NCBI RefSeq assembly: GCF_001296025.1
Contig: NZ_LJHV01000012.1
Coordinates: forward strand, 1 to 64,000
Length of the DNA: 64,000 nucleotides
Origin: Porphyrobacter sp. AAP60
GTDB taxonomy: Bacteria; Pseudomonadota; Alphaproteobacteria; Sphingomonadales; Sphingomonadaceae
Reading direction: 5' to 3'
The translations under genes and the position numbers were made by a program. Of this stretch, positions 9,113-17,377 are shown piece by piece. Each line of letters begins with the position of its first letter. Within the stretch, counting starts at the first letter, position 1. The notes under the pieces were generated by a model that made no database searches, was not told the DNA's origin, and saw nothing but the letters and a program-made list of their open reading frames with translations.

Positions 9113-9877
9113 TCAGGGCCGCGCGAACAGCCTTCCGGCAAGCCAGCCCATGCCGAGCGAAAGCGCAATCGCGCCAAGGCCGTAAAGGAACGACCAGCGC
9201 TGCGCTGCGGTCACGACCTGTCCTTCAAGCCCGGCCTTCACCACCTCGATCCGTGCCGTGGCGCTGGCCAGCACCCGCCCGCGCGCGATGGCGAAGGTTT
9301 CCGCGGTATAGCGCCCGGTGGTCACAGTCGACGGCAGGTTGATGCGCGCCTGATACAGCACCTTTTCGCTGATCCGCACACCGCCGGGGTTTTCCTGATA
9401 CAGCCCCTGCCGTTTGCGCAAGGCGACCAGCCCCTGGGCAAATCGCGCCTGTTCCTCCGGCTCGATCTGGCCTGACGGGCTGAGCTGGATGAAGTCGGTG
9501 CCGAGTTCGTAAATCGCGGCGGTGCGCTGATCGACGATCTCTTCGATCGGGCGCGAGGAGGCGACCGCGAAAAACGAAGGGGCGGATCGGAAATCGCTCG
9601 ACCCGGCGTTGGCCCAGATACCGGCAAGCCGTTCCTTTTCGCGGATACGCACCGAATCGGCCGGGCCTTTCAGCACCACGACAATATCGTAATCTTCCGC
9701 ACGGCCTGCCCCCGCCGGATCGATCACCGCGCCGTACAGCAGCAGCCGCGCTCCGGTGAAACCCTGCCGCACCTCGATCAGCGACTGGCTGACAGCAGGC
9801 ACCAGCACCGGCTCGCGCTGGGCGGAGAGTGCGAGCCACACGCCAAGCAGCACGGCTACCCGTGCGGCACGGTTCAT
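9113..9877 (-). CDS. TIGR02186 family membrane-anchored protein
   Basis: A 254-residue protein with an N-terminal signal peptide, a periplasmic beta-rich region and one C-terminal membrane helix ending in LAGRLFARP. It matches the alphaproteobacterial family TIGR02186 (Alph_Pro_TM), whose genes typically sit next to TauE/SafE exporters. Here it starts 10 bases after the tauE-like stop. It probably helps the transporter, but the molecular role is not known. I set the start at the ATG at 9877 because it begins the signal peptide. Confidence 0.85.
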   Translation of the reverse strand: MNRAARVAVLLGVWLALSAQREPVLVPAVSQSLIEVRQGFTGARLLLYGAVIDPAGAGRAEDYDIVVVLKGPADSVRIREKERLAGIWANAGSSDFRSAPSFFAVASSRPIEEIVDQRTAAIYELGTDFIQLSPSGQIEPEEQARFAQGLVALRKRQGLYQENPGGVRISEKVLYQARINLPSTVTTGRYTAETFAIARGRVLASATARIEVVKAGLEGQVVTAAQRWSFLYGLGAIALSLGMGWLAGRLFARP

Positions 9878-9887
9878 CGCAGCACCC

Positions 9888-10805
9888 TCACAGCGGCACC
9901 ACGGTGTAGATTTCGTCGGGCTGCACGCCCAGGCCGTAAAGCATCCGCAGCGCAATCACCAAAACCAGCGCAGCCAGCGCAAGCCGCAGGTATTCGGGCT
10001 TGGCCTTCAGGGCGATCTGCGTCCCGAACTGCGCGCCCAGCACCGATCCCAGCAGCAGCAATGCCGCCAGCACCAGATCGACCGCCTTGGTCGTCAGCGC
10101 GTGGGTCATGGTTGTCACCATCGTCACGAACAGGATCTGGAACAGTGATGTGCCGACAACGACATTGCCGCTCATCCCCAGAATATACAGCATCGCGGGC
10201 ACCAGCAGAAACCCGCCGCCCACGCCCATCAGCATGGTCAGGATGCCCACCAGCAGCCCCAGCAGCGCCGGAGCAATCGGCGAAATGTACAGCCCCGAGG
10301 CATAGAACCGCCAGCGATAAGGCAGGCTGGCCACCAGCGGGTGGTGGCGGCGTTTGCGCACGGGCGCCCCGCCCTTTTTAATCATTTCCGGCCGCAGCGC
10401 GCTCAACCCCTCGCGCATCATCAAGGTGCCGATCGATCCCAGCATCAGCACATAGAGGATCGAAATCACGACATCGATCTGGCCCAGCGATTGCAGCGCC
10501 CGGAACAAAAGCGCACCGATCAGCGCGCCGATCACCCCGCCGCCAACCATTACCGCGCCCATGCGGTAATCCACACCCTTGCGCCGCGAATGGGCGATCA
10601 CGCCCGAAACGCTCGCGCCTGTCACCTGCGTTGCGGCAGAGGCGGCGGCCACTGTGGGGGGGATGCCGTAGAAAATCAGCAGCGGCGTGGTGAGAAACCC
10701 GCCGCCAACGCCGAACAGGCCGGAAAGAATGCCCGTCAGCCCGCCCAACAGCACGATGACGAGGCCGTTGACCGAAAGATTCGCGATGGGCAGATAAACG
10801 TCCAT
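9888..10805 (-). CDS. TauE/SafE family anion exporter
   Basis: A 305-residue inner-membrane protein with about eight hydrophobic segments in two related halves. Each half begins with a glycine-rich motif (GLFGVGGGFL and TMLMGVGGGFLL) that marks the TauE/SafE family. Members export sulfite, sulfoacetate or related anions. The substrate here cannot be read from the sequence. It is the first gene of a two-gene operon with the TIGR02186 partner. Confidence 0.88.
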   Translation of the reverse strand: MDVYLPIANLSVNGLVIVLLGGLTGILSGLFGVGGGFLTTPLLIFYGIPPTVAAASAATQVTGASVSGVIAHSRRKGVDYRMGAVMVGGGVIGALIGALLFRALQSLGQIDVVISILYVLMLGSIGTLMMREGLSALRPEMIKKGGAPVRKRRHHPLVASLPYRWRFYASGLYISPIAPALLGLLVGILTMLMGVGGGFLLVPAMLYILGMSGNVVVGTSLFQILFVTMVTTMTHALTTKAVDLVLAALLLLGSVLGAQFGTQIALKAKPEYLRLALAALVLVIALRMLYGLGVQPDEIYTVVPL

Positions 10806-10908
10806 GCCGCTTTGCCTAGACCAGCGCAGCAGGGGATAAAAGCCGCCGCAGGCCTGTTCCTGTTTGCAAGCAGCAAGTGTGGCGCAGACAGCGCGCCTGC
10901 GCCTGGCT

Positions 10909-10948
10909 GAAACGGGCTGAAATTGTCAGAAACGGGTCGAAATTGTCG
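10909..10948. repeat. 20-bp tandem duplication at a gene end
   Basis: Two adjacent 20-base units (10909-10928 and 10929-10948) differ at about three positions. The second unit encodes the last residues and stop of the NfrA-like protein (T-I-S-T-R-F-stop). The first unit is an untranslated copy lying past the stop codon. Confidence 0.7.
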
Positions 10949-12074
10949 CAGCCAGCCCCGAATCCGGCCCGGCATCGCCCCCCACCCGTTCGCGCCAGTC
11001 GATCGAGAAGCGCGCAGGCACTTCGCCCACGGTCAGATCGATCCGCATGGTCGGGCCGATGTCGATCCGCTGCGCATCGCGCTGCGCCCCGCCCCATGCT
11101 GCCGCGCCCACGCTGAGCCGGGCGGTGTTATCGGTCAGCGCGGCCAACTGCCGCACCTCGCCGGTAAGGCTGGCCTGCCCGTCGGCAAAGCCGGTTGCGC
11201 CCGGCCCGCCAACCCAGCCTGCCTGCCCGTAAACCTCCAGCTGCGTGTCCAGCGGCAGGGGCAGAGGCGCAATCTCGGTCACGGCATAGGCCGATGGCCG
11301 CACCGCATCGGTAAAGGCACCATCGGTATAGCGCATCTCGCCCGCCAGCCGCACCGGCACCCGTGCCACGGGGCGGGCCGATGCGCCCAGCGCCAGCTCG
11401 CTTTCCCCGCGCCGCACCAGCGCCCTGTATGCCCGCGCATAGAGGCGCGGATCGCGCGGCGAATCCGGCGCGAGGCGATATTGCAGCACCGCACCCGCCT
11501 GGCTCGCGCCATAGATCGGCACCCGCCCCTGCGATATCGGCGCGGCATTGGAGCCCTGTCGCCAGAACGCCCAGGCATCCAGTGACCAGCGCCCCGCCGA
11601 GCGCGGAGCAGCGGTCGCGGCCGCGGGAAGGAAAGGCGCAGAAGCGCGGGGTGCGGGCCCGGATAGGTCCAAAATGTCCCGGCCTGCCAAATCGCCGCGC
11701 GCTGCCGGATCGCGCATAGCGGCATACCACAGCAGATGGTGGGCAGCGGCAAGCTGCGGTGCGGTTGGCGCAGCCAGCCCGGTACCAGCCTCGGCGCCTG
11801 CAAGGCCCGCTTCGTAAAGTCCCATCGTCATCGCAGGAACGGCCAACGGCCCTGCGGCACCGGGCGAGATGGCTGCCAAGGTTTCGGGCAAAGCATCGCT
11901 GGCTGACAGCGCAACCGGGGCAGCCGCCGCCAGTGTCTGGCCCAGCGCATCACCGATCACTGCAAAGGGATTTTCCCACCATACGGCGCGCGCGCCTGTC
12001 CACGCGGCCAACAGCAGCACCAGCATCAGCAATGGGCCGCCGCGTGACCGGGTGGCAGCGGCGGTGGCTCTCAT
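10926..12074 (-). CDS. NfrA C-terminal-domain-like outer membrane protein
   Basis: A 382-residue exported protein. The signal peptide covers about residues 14-32, then comes an Ala/Pro-rich region and a C-terminal beta-rich part ending in Phe, as expected for an outer-membrane barrel. It resembles the C-terminal domain of the N4 phage receptor NfrA. The ATG at 12074 overlaps the stop of the upstream glycosyltransferase gene as ATGA, which supports coupling. An open frame continues upstream to 12542 but lies antisense-free only as a shadow of the glycosyltransferase. E. coli NfrA is far longer, so the periplasmic TPR part is largely missing. Confidence 0.7.
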   Translation of the reverse strand: MRATAAATRSRGGPLLMLVLLLAAWTGARAVWWENPFAVIGDALGQTLAAAAPVALSASDALPETLAAISPGAAGPLAVPAMTMGLYEAGLAGAEAGTGLAAPTAPQLAAAHHLLWYAAMRDPAARGDLAGRDILDLSGPAPRASAPFLPAAATAAPRSAGRWSLDAWAFWRQGSNAAPISQGRVPIYGASQAGAVLQYRLAPDSPRDPRLYARAYRALVRRGESELALGASARPVARVPVRLAGEMRYTDGAFTDAVRPSAYAVTEIAPLPLPLDTQLEVYGQAGWVGGPGATGFADGQASLTGEVRQLAALTDNTARLSVGAAAWGGAQRDAQRIDIGPTMRIDLTVGEVPARFSIDWRERVGGDAGPDSGLAATISTRF

Positions 12075-13492
12075 GACAGGGCGGCTCCGGCAAATCCCAG
12101 TTGCGCAGGGTGTACATCGTGTTCGGTCTTGTCCCACGCCGCTGCGCGGCCGCCCAGCGAGCGGATGTAACTGAACACCGCGCGCCGTCCGGCGATGATC
12201 GCGATGACATTGGCGAGCGGAATGCGCAGCACCGCCAAGCCGCCTTCGGCCAAGCCGTATTCGCGGGCGGTGAAGGCAAACCGCATCACCACCCGCCACC
12301 CGAAGGCAACCGTATTGGCCACCAGCAGGCTTTTCAGCAGGGGGGTGAGCGGCACAGGCTGCGCCACGCCTGCGACAATGGCAATTCCCATCAATCCGGT
12401 CAGCACCACCAGCGCATAGCCTGTCAGCAGCACCAGCGCGGTGAGTGGGCCGCGCCGGTCGCGCGCGCGCATCCAGCGTTCGATCACTCCGCCCGACCAG
12501 CCCACCCGGTCCCAGCCCTGCAAGGCGATCCCCAGCACCCAACGGGTTTTCTGGCGCACGACAGTCTCGAACCGGTTCGGGAAAAAGGCACGGGTGGCGA
12601 TCAGGCGGCCATCATCGCCGCGCACCCGCACGAACCGGCAGCGCCCGCCGCCGGCCGCAATCGCAAGGCCAAGTTCGTAATCTTCGGTGAGGGAATCGCT
12701 GGCGAAGGGCAGGCCATCGGCGCGCTGCGCTGCCAACCCTTCAAGCGCCCCGCGGGATGCGGCGCAGCCCACCCCTGCGCCCGGCAGGCTCGCCCCCAGC
12801 GCACTGCGCACCACCATCGCCTTGCCATGGGCTTCGGCGAATTCCTCGCAGTAATGGCTGCCGATCTGCCGCGCGAAACCGCCGCTGTGGCGCGGCGCCA
12901 GCGGCTCGACCGGCAATTGCACGAAATCGGCGCCGGCAGCGATGGTTTCATCCAGCAGGCCCAGCGCGCCTGCATCGACCATATCTTCGGCATCGTGAAA
13001 CACCACGCTGGCAAAACGTGTACCCGCCCGCGCCTCGTCAGTCTTCATCGCGGCGTAAAGGCGGTTGAGGCAATCGGCCTTGGTGCTCGGCCCGTCGCGA
13101 TCATGGATCACCAGCCGCAACCGCGGATCGCCGCAGGCTGCGGCAACCCCGGCGGCCAGCGTGGCAGGATCATTGCGATAGCAGCCGACATAAAGGCGCA
13201 GATCGGTCTGCGGCCAGCTATCGAGCAGGTGGCGGATGGTAGGGCCGATCACCGCCGCTTCACGCCAGGCGGGGATCAGCACCGCAGCAGCGCCATGCAG
13301 GTCGCGCCCGCGCAGGGCAGAACGCGGGCGCTGCGCCGTCATCGCCCGCCCGCGCATCCTGAGCCACAGCCACACTGCATCGACCGCGATATCGTCAAGC
13401 GCGCCGATCAGGAAGAACACCCCTGCGAACAACAGCAATTCGTGCTGCAGCAATGCCAGGCACTGCCACAAATCCAGCCCCCAGATAGACAA
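12071..13492 (-). CDS. NfrB-like family 2 glycosyltransferase
   Basis: A 473-residue inner-membrane glycosyltransferase. An N-terminal hydrophobic segment is followed by a GT2 catalytic domain with LIPAWREAAV, a DAEDMVD metal-binding motif and a C-terminal region QKTRWVLGIALQGW resembling the QxxRW motif. Further membrane helices follow. It resembles the N-terminal part of NfrB but stops near residue 473, without the C-terminal MshEN (c-di-GMP-binding) domain seen in E. coli NfrB. With the NfrA-like partner it probably makes and exports a surface polysaccharide. The polymer is unknown. Confidence 0.82.
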   Translation of the reverse strand: MSIWGLDLWQCLALLQHELLLFAGVFFLIGALDDIAVDAVWLWLRMRGRAMTAQRPRSALRGRDLHGAAAVLIPAWREAAVIGPTIRHLLDSWPQTDLRLYVGCYRNDPATLAAGVAAACGDPRLRLVIHDRDGPSTKADCLNRLYAAMKTDEARAGTRFASVVFHDAEDMVDAGALGLLDETIAAGADFVQLPVEPLAPRHSGGFARQIGSHYCEEFAEAHGKAMVVRSALGASLPGAGVGCAASRGALEGLAAQRADGLPFASDSLTEDYELGLAIAAGGGRCRFVRVRGDDGRLIATRAFFPNRFETVVRQKTRWVLGIALQGWDRVGWSGGVIERWMRARDRRGPLTALVLLTGYALVVLTGLMGIAIVAGVAQPVPLTPLLKSLLVANTVAFGWRVVMRFAFTAREYGLAEGGLAVLRIPLANVIAIIAGRRAVFSYIRSLGGRAAAWDKTEHDVHPAQLGFAGAALS

Positions 13493-13613
13493 GGCGACCC
13501 CCTACCCCGGTGAAGTCGTCAAGGTATATTGCATTCGAACGACACGCAACTGCTGCCGTATTTTTAGTAGTTTAGGCCCGATTTACTTTCGCGGCCAGGG
13601 GATCAGACCGGAT

Positions 13614-14051
13614 TTACCAGCTGCCGGTATTGGGCATGCTGGCCCAGGGTTCGGCGGGTTCCAGATGGCCTTCCTGCAACAATTCGACCGATATCCCGTC
13701 GGGCGATTTCACGAAGGCCATGTGCCCGTCACGCGGGGGGCGGTGGATGATGTGGCCCGCAGCGGCCAGCGCCGCGCAGGTATCGTAGATATTTTCCACC
13801 CGGTAGGCGAGGTGCCCGAAATTGCGACCGCCGCTGTAATCCTCGCCCGGGCTGCCATCTTGGGGTGGCCAGTTATAGGTGAGTTCGACTTCGGCCACGC
13901 CTGCCTGCCCCGGCGCGGCAAGGAAGATCAGCGTGAACCGCCCCGCCTCGACATCGAAACGGCGCACTTCTTCCAGCCCGATCAGCTTGAAGAAATCGAC
14001 CGTAGCGACCGGATCGGTCACGCGGATCATGGTGTGGAGGTATTTCGTCAT
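13614..14051 (-). CDS. gloA: lactoylglutathione lyase (glyoxalase I)
   Basis: A 145-residue VOC-fold enzyme that isomerises the methylglyoxal-glutathione hemithioacetal to S-lactoylglutathione. The metal ligands fit glyoxalase I: His in YLHTMIRV near the N-terminus, Glu in VAEVELTYNW, His in NFGHLAYRV, and Glu in ISVELLQEG. The gene stands alone between the glycosyltransferase and the divergent SIMPL gene. Confidence 0.9.
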   Translation of the reverse strand: MTKYLHTMIRVTDPVATVDFFKLIGLEEVRRFDVEAGRFTLIFLAAPGQAGVAEVELTYNWPPQDGSPGEDYSGGRNFGHLAYRVENIYDTCAALAAAGHIIHRPPRDGHMAFVKSPDGISVELLQEGHLEPAEPWASMPNTGSW

Positions 14052-14080
14052 ATCAAGTTCCTTTGCGGCACAGAGCTAGT

Positions 14081-14175
14081 CGGTCGCCCTGGCGACCGCA
14101 AGGGCGACTGCCCGCCCGCAGCGACGCGACCTTCAGGTCGCATGAGCGAGGATTTCGCAGCCCGGAGGGGCTGCG
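14081..14175. repeat. Cluster of three short GC hairpins
   Basis: Between gloA and the SIMPL gene lie three near-perfect inverted repeats: CGGTCGCC/GGCGACCG at 14081-14098, GCGACC-TTCA-GGTCGC at 14126-14141, and CGCAGCCC-GGAG-GGGCTGCG at 14156-14175. No coding sequence is evident. It could be a mobile repeat remnant or structured leader RNA. Confidence 0.55.
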
Positions 14176-14261
14176 GAACACAAAAACGAAACCCCATTCA
14201 AACTCCATTCATCGACGATGATGCACATTTCGTCGCATCAACTCATATGGGGGAACATGGT

Positions 14262-15014
14262 ATGGCCAGCGATGAAGTGCAACCGGTGACTGCGACAACC
14301 AGTGTCTTGCGTCAGCCTTCCAGCCAGCTTTGGTTCGGCACCGCTACGATCCTTGCGATCGGCATGATCGCGGGCGGATACCTGCTGGGCAACGGATTGC
14401 TGCGCGCCAAGGATGCCGAGCGCGCCGTGACCGTGCGCGGTCTGGCCGAGCGCGACGTCAAGGCCGATCTGGCAACCTGGACGATTTCCTATTCCGCATC
14501 GTCAACCGATCTGTCCGAAGCACAGGGCAAGGTGCGACGCGATACGCAGAGTATCGAAGCCTTCTTCAAGGAACTGGGCTTTCCCGCCGATGCCTTGCAG
14601 CCGACCGGCGCGAACGTATCAAGCTACACCAATGACGGGCTGACCACCTATACCGTGCGCCAGCGCCTTGCCCTGCGCACCGAAGATATCGCTCGCGCGC
14701 AGAAAGCCGTTGCCCGCCAGTTCGATCTCGTCGGGCGCGGGGTGTTTCTGGAAGAGGGATCAGGCATGGCCTATACCTTCACCAGGCTGAACGACATCAA
14801 GCCCGAAATGGTAGCCGAAGCGACCAAGGATGCCCGCGCATCGGCGCAGCAGTTTGCCGAGGATTCCGGATCGGGCGTGGGCAAGATCAGGGATGCGACA
14901 CAAGGTTATTTCACCATCGAAGCACGCGATGGCGAAACCGGAAGCTGGGGCATGTCCGACAGTCCGTTCAAGAAAGTGCGGGTGGTCACCACGGTCAGCT
15001 TCTCGCTGGAGTAA
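14262..15014 (+). CDS. SIMPL domain protein
   Basis: A 250-residue protein with one N-terminal membrane segment (about residues 22-42) and a SIMPL domain (DUF541) facing the periplasm. The conserved stretch VTVRGLAERDVKADLATW opens the domain. SIMPL proteins are widespread and of uncertain role, with some links to oxidative stress and outer-membrane homeostasis. The ATG at 14262 has GGGGGA about 8 bases upstream; an in-frame ATG at 14247 is the alternative. Confidence 0.85.
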   Translation: MASDEVQPVTATTSVLRQPSSQLWFGTATILAIGMIAGGYLLGNGLLRAKDAERAVTVRGLAERDVKADLATWTISYSASSTDLSEAQGKVRRDTQSIEAFFKELGFPADALQPTGANVSSYTNDGLTTYTVRQRLALRTEDIARAQKAVARQFDLVGRGVFLEEGSGMAYTFTRLNDIKPEMVAEATKDARASAQQFAEDSGSGVGKIRDATQGYFTIEARDGETGSWGMSDSPFKKVRVVTTVSFSLE

Positions 15015-15120
15015 GACTGGCGGTCGTCGCATCTGGACGACAATTCCGCACCGTTGGTCGTGCCGCGCAGAGGCTATATTGCTGTTGACCGCCCCGACCA
15101 GTATGCGGACGCTCCCTATA

Positions 15121-15151
15121 GGGATGGGGCGAGACAGCATCGCCCCGTCCC
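15121..15151 (+). terminator. hairpin after the SIMPL gene
   Basis: GGGATGGGGCGA and TCGCCCCGTCCC form a 12-bp stem with one G-T pair and a 7-base loop. The T-run is weak. It lies between the SIMPL gene and the phosphatase gene and could end transcription or shape the phosphatase leader. Confidence 0.5.
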
Positions 15152-15193
15152 GATCATTTCTCCGGGTCGCCTGAACGGATAAAAAACTTCGTC

Positions 15194-16000
15194 ATGTTTC
15201 AGAAATTGCGTGACTTTTTCCGGTCTCCACCGCCGCCCCGGCTGCCAACAGTGCCGCCGGGCACGCGGTACTACGTGATCGGTGATATCCACGGGCGGCT
15301 TGATCTCTACGCAGCCATGATCACCGAGATCGAGCGTGAAATCAGTGCTGAAACCGGCATGGAAAGCCGGATTATCCTGCTGGGCGATCTGGTTGATCGC
15401 GGGCCGGACAGTGCCGGCGTGATAGAACGCACGCGCCAATGGCAGCAGCAGCGCCATGTCCGCGTGCTGGCCGGCAATCACGAAGAGATGTTCCTTGCCG
15501 CCTTCGAAAAGCCCGAAGCGCTGCGACATTTCGTCAAGCATGGCGGGCGCGAGACGATCATGAGCTATGGCATTTCCAAGAAGCGCTTTGCCACGCTCGA
15601 CCTTGAAGGCCTGTTCGAACTCCTGCCCGAACTGGTGCCGCAAGCGGTGCGCGATTATCTTTCCAGCTTCGAAGCGATGATCATCGCGGGCGATTATGCC
15701 TTCGTTCACGCAGGCGTCGATCCGGAACGCCCTTTCGATGACCAGAAACGCAGCGATCTGCTGTGGATCCGCGACCGGTTTCTCAACCATGATGGCCCGC
15801 TGGAAAAGGTGGTGGTGCACGGCCACACGATCTTTGACCGGGTCATGGACTGCGGCAACCGGATCGGGATTGACACTGGCGCGTTCCGTTCGGGTGTGCT
15901 TACAGCGCTGGTGCTTGAAGGCGATCAGCGGCGGATTCTTCAGGCCCGCACAAGTGATGGCGGGCCGGTGGAAATCTTCCAGGGCGAGCGGGCAGACTAG
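15194..16000 (+). CDS. PPP-type serine/threonine phosphatase / metallophosphoesterase
   Basis: A 268-residue two-metal phosphoesterase. The PPP motifs are in order: GDIHGRL (about residue 30), GDLVDRGPDS (about 63), GNHEEM (about 95) and HGHT (about 211). Such bacterial enzymes dephosphorylate proteins or cleave diadenosine tetraphosphate; the sequence does not settle which. No membrane segment is present, so it is cytoplasmic. ugd follows after 54 bases, perhaps in the same transcript. Confidence 0.88.
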   Translation: MFQKLRDFFRSPPPPRLPTVPPGTRYYVIGDIHGRLDLYAAMITEIEREISAETGMESRIILLGDLVDRGPDSAGVIERTRQWQQQRHVRVLAGNHEEMFLAAFEKPEALRHFVKHGGRETIMSYGISKKRFATLDLEGLFELLPELVPQAVRDYLSSFEAMIIAGDYAFVHAGVDPERPFDDQKRSDLLWIRDRFLNHDGPLEKVVVHGHTIFDRVMDCGNRIGIDTGAFRSGVLTALVLEGDQRRILQARTSDGGPVEIFQGERAD

Positions 16001-16054
16001 CCACGCTGTGCGCCGCACAAGCGGTTGGCAGATTTCGGTCAAGGGCAGGTATTC

Positions 16055-17377
16055 ATGAAAATTGCGATGGTGGGTTCGGGCTATGTCGGGCTCGTATCGG
16101 GGGCCTGCTTTGCCGATTTCGGCCATGATGTGGTCTGCATCGACAAGGATCAGAGCAAGATCGACCGGCTTCATGCCGGGATCATGCCGATTTACGAGCC
16201 CGGTCTTGATGCGCTGGTGGATACCAACGTCAAATCCGGACGGCTGACCTTCACGACTTCGCTGGCCGAAGGGATCAGGGATGCGAGCGCCATCTTCATC
16301 GCGGTCGGCACGCCCAGCCGCCGGGGCGATGGCCATGCCGATCTGACCTTCGTGTACGACGTCGCGCGCGAAGTGGGCGAACATCTCGCCAATGATGCGG
16401 TAATCGTGACCAAATCGACCGTGCCGGTCGGGACCGGCGACGAGGTGGAGCGGATCATCGCCGAGACCGGTGCGTCGAGCGAGAGGGGGCACAAATTCGC
16501 CGTCGTCTCCAACCCCGAATTCCTGCGCGAAGGCGCGGCGATCGGCGATTTCAAGCGGCCTGACCGGATCGTAATCGGCGCGGAAGACGAGTTCGGCCGC
16601 GAGGTGATGCGCCAGGTCTATCGCCCGCTGTTCCTCAACGAAAGCCCGATCCTGTTCACCAGCCGCCGCACCAGCGAGCTGATCAAATATGCCGCCAACG
16701 CCTTCCTTGCGACCAAGATCACCTTCATCAACGAAATGGCCGACCTGTGCGAGAAAGTCGGCGCAAATGTGCAGGATGTCAGCCGCGGGATCGGGATGGA
16801 CAACCGCATCGGTGCCAAGTTCCTGCACGCCGGGCCAGGTTATGGCGGCAGCTGCTTCCCCAAGGATACGCTCGCCCTGCTCAAGACCGCCGAGGATTAC
16901 GACAGCCCGACGCGGATCGTGGAAGCGGTGGTCAAGGTCAACGACAGCCGCAAACGGGCGATGGGCCGCAAGGTGGTCGATGCGCTCGGCGGGTTTGAAG
17001 AGGCGCGCGGCAAGAAGGCGGCGCTGCTGGGCCTGACGTTCAAGCCCAACACCGATGACATGCGCGACAGCCCGGCGATCGCTGTGGCGCAGACGCTGAT
17101 GGATGCAGGCGTTGCCGTGGCTGCTTACGATCCCGAAGGCATGGAACAGGCGCGCCCGCTGCTTCCCGAAGTCACCATGTGCGAGGATCCCTATGCCGCC
17201 ATCGCCGGCGCCGATGTCGTGGTGATCGTGACCGAATGGGATGCTTTCCGCGCGCTCGACTTCCGGCGCGTCAAGGAACTCGCCAATGCGCCCGTGCTGG
17301 TCGATCTGCGCAACATCTACAATCCGGCCGAAATGGCCGCGGCAGGGTTCACCTATGTGAGCGTGGGGCGGGCCTGA
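16055..17377 (+). CDS. ugd: UDP-glucose 6-dehydrogenase
   Basis: A 440-residue enzyme that oxidises UDP-glucose to UDP-glucuronate with NAD, supplying exopolysaccharide precursors. The N-terminal Rossmann motif is GSGYVGLVSG; GPGYGGSCFPKD carries the catalytic Cys, and a central domain and C-terminal Rossmann-like domain follow. The ATG at 16055 (MKIAMVG) starts the family sequence. Its 3' end overlaps the convergent TspO-like gene by 25 bases. It could feed the nearby NfrB-like polysaccharide system, which is inference. Confidence 0.95.
   Translation: MKIAMVGSGYVGLVSGACFADFGHDVVCIDKDQSKIDRLHAGIMPIYEPGLDALVDTNVKSGRLTFTTSLAEGIRDASAIFIAVGTPSRRGDGHADLTFVYDVAREVGEHLANDAVIVTKSTVPVGTGDEVERIIAETGASSERGHKFAVVSNPEFLREGAAIGDFKRPDRIVIGAEDEFGREVMRQVYRPLFLNESPILFTSRRTSELIKYAANAFLATKITFINEMADLCEKVGANVQDVSRGIGMDNRIGAKFLHAGPGYGGSCFPKDTLALLKTAEDYDSPTRIVEAVVKVNDSRKRAMGRKVVDALGGFEEARGKKAALLGLTFKPNTDDMRDSPAIAVAQTLMDAGVAVAAYDPEGMEQARPLLPEVTMCEDPYAAIAGADVVVIVTEWDAFRALDFRRVKELANAPVLVDLRNIYNPAEMAAAGFTYVSVGRA

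Noticed and set aside
12075-12542. Upstream extension of the NfrA-like frame
   Set aside because: It lies within the glycosyltransferase gene, is Arg/Gly-rich, and the ATGA overlap at 12074 explains the start.
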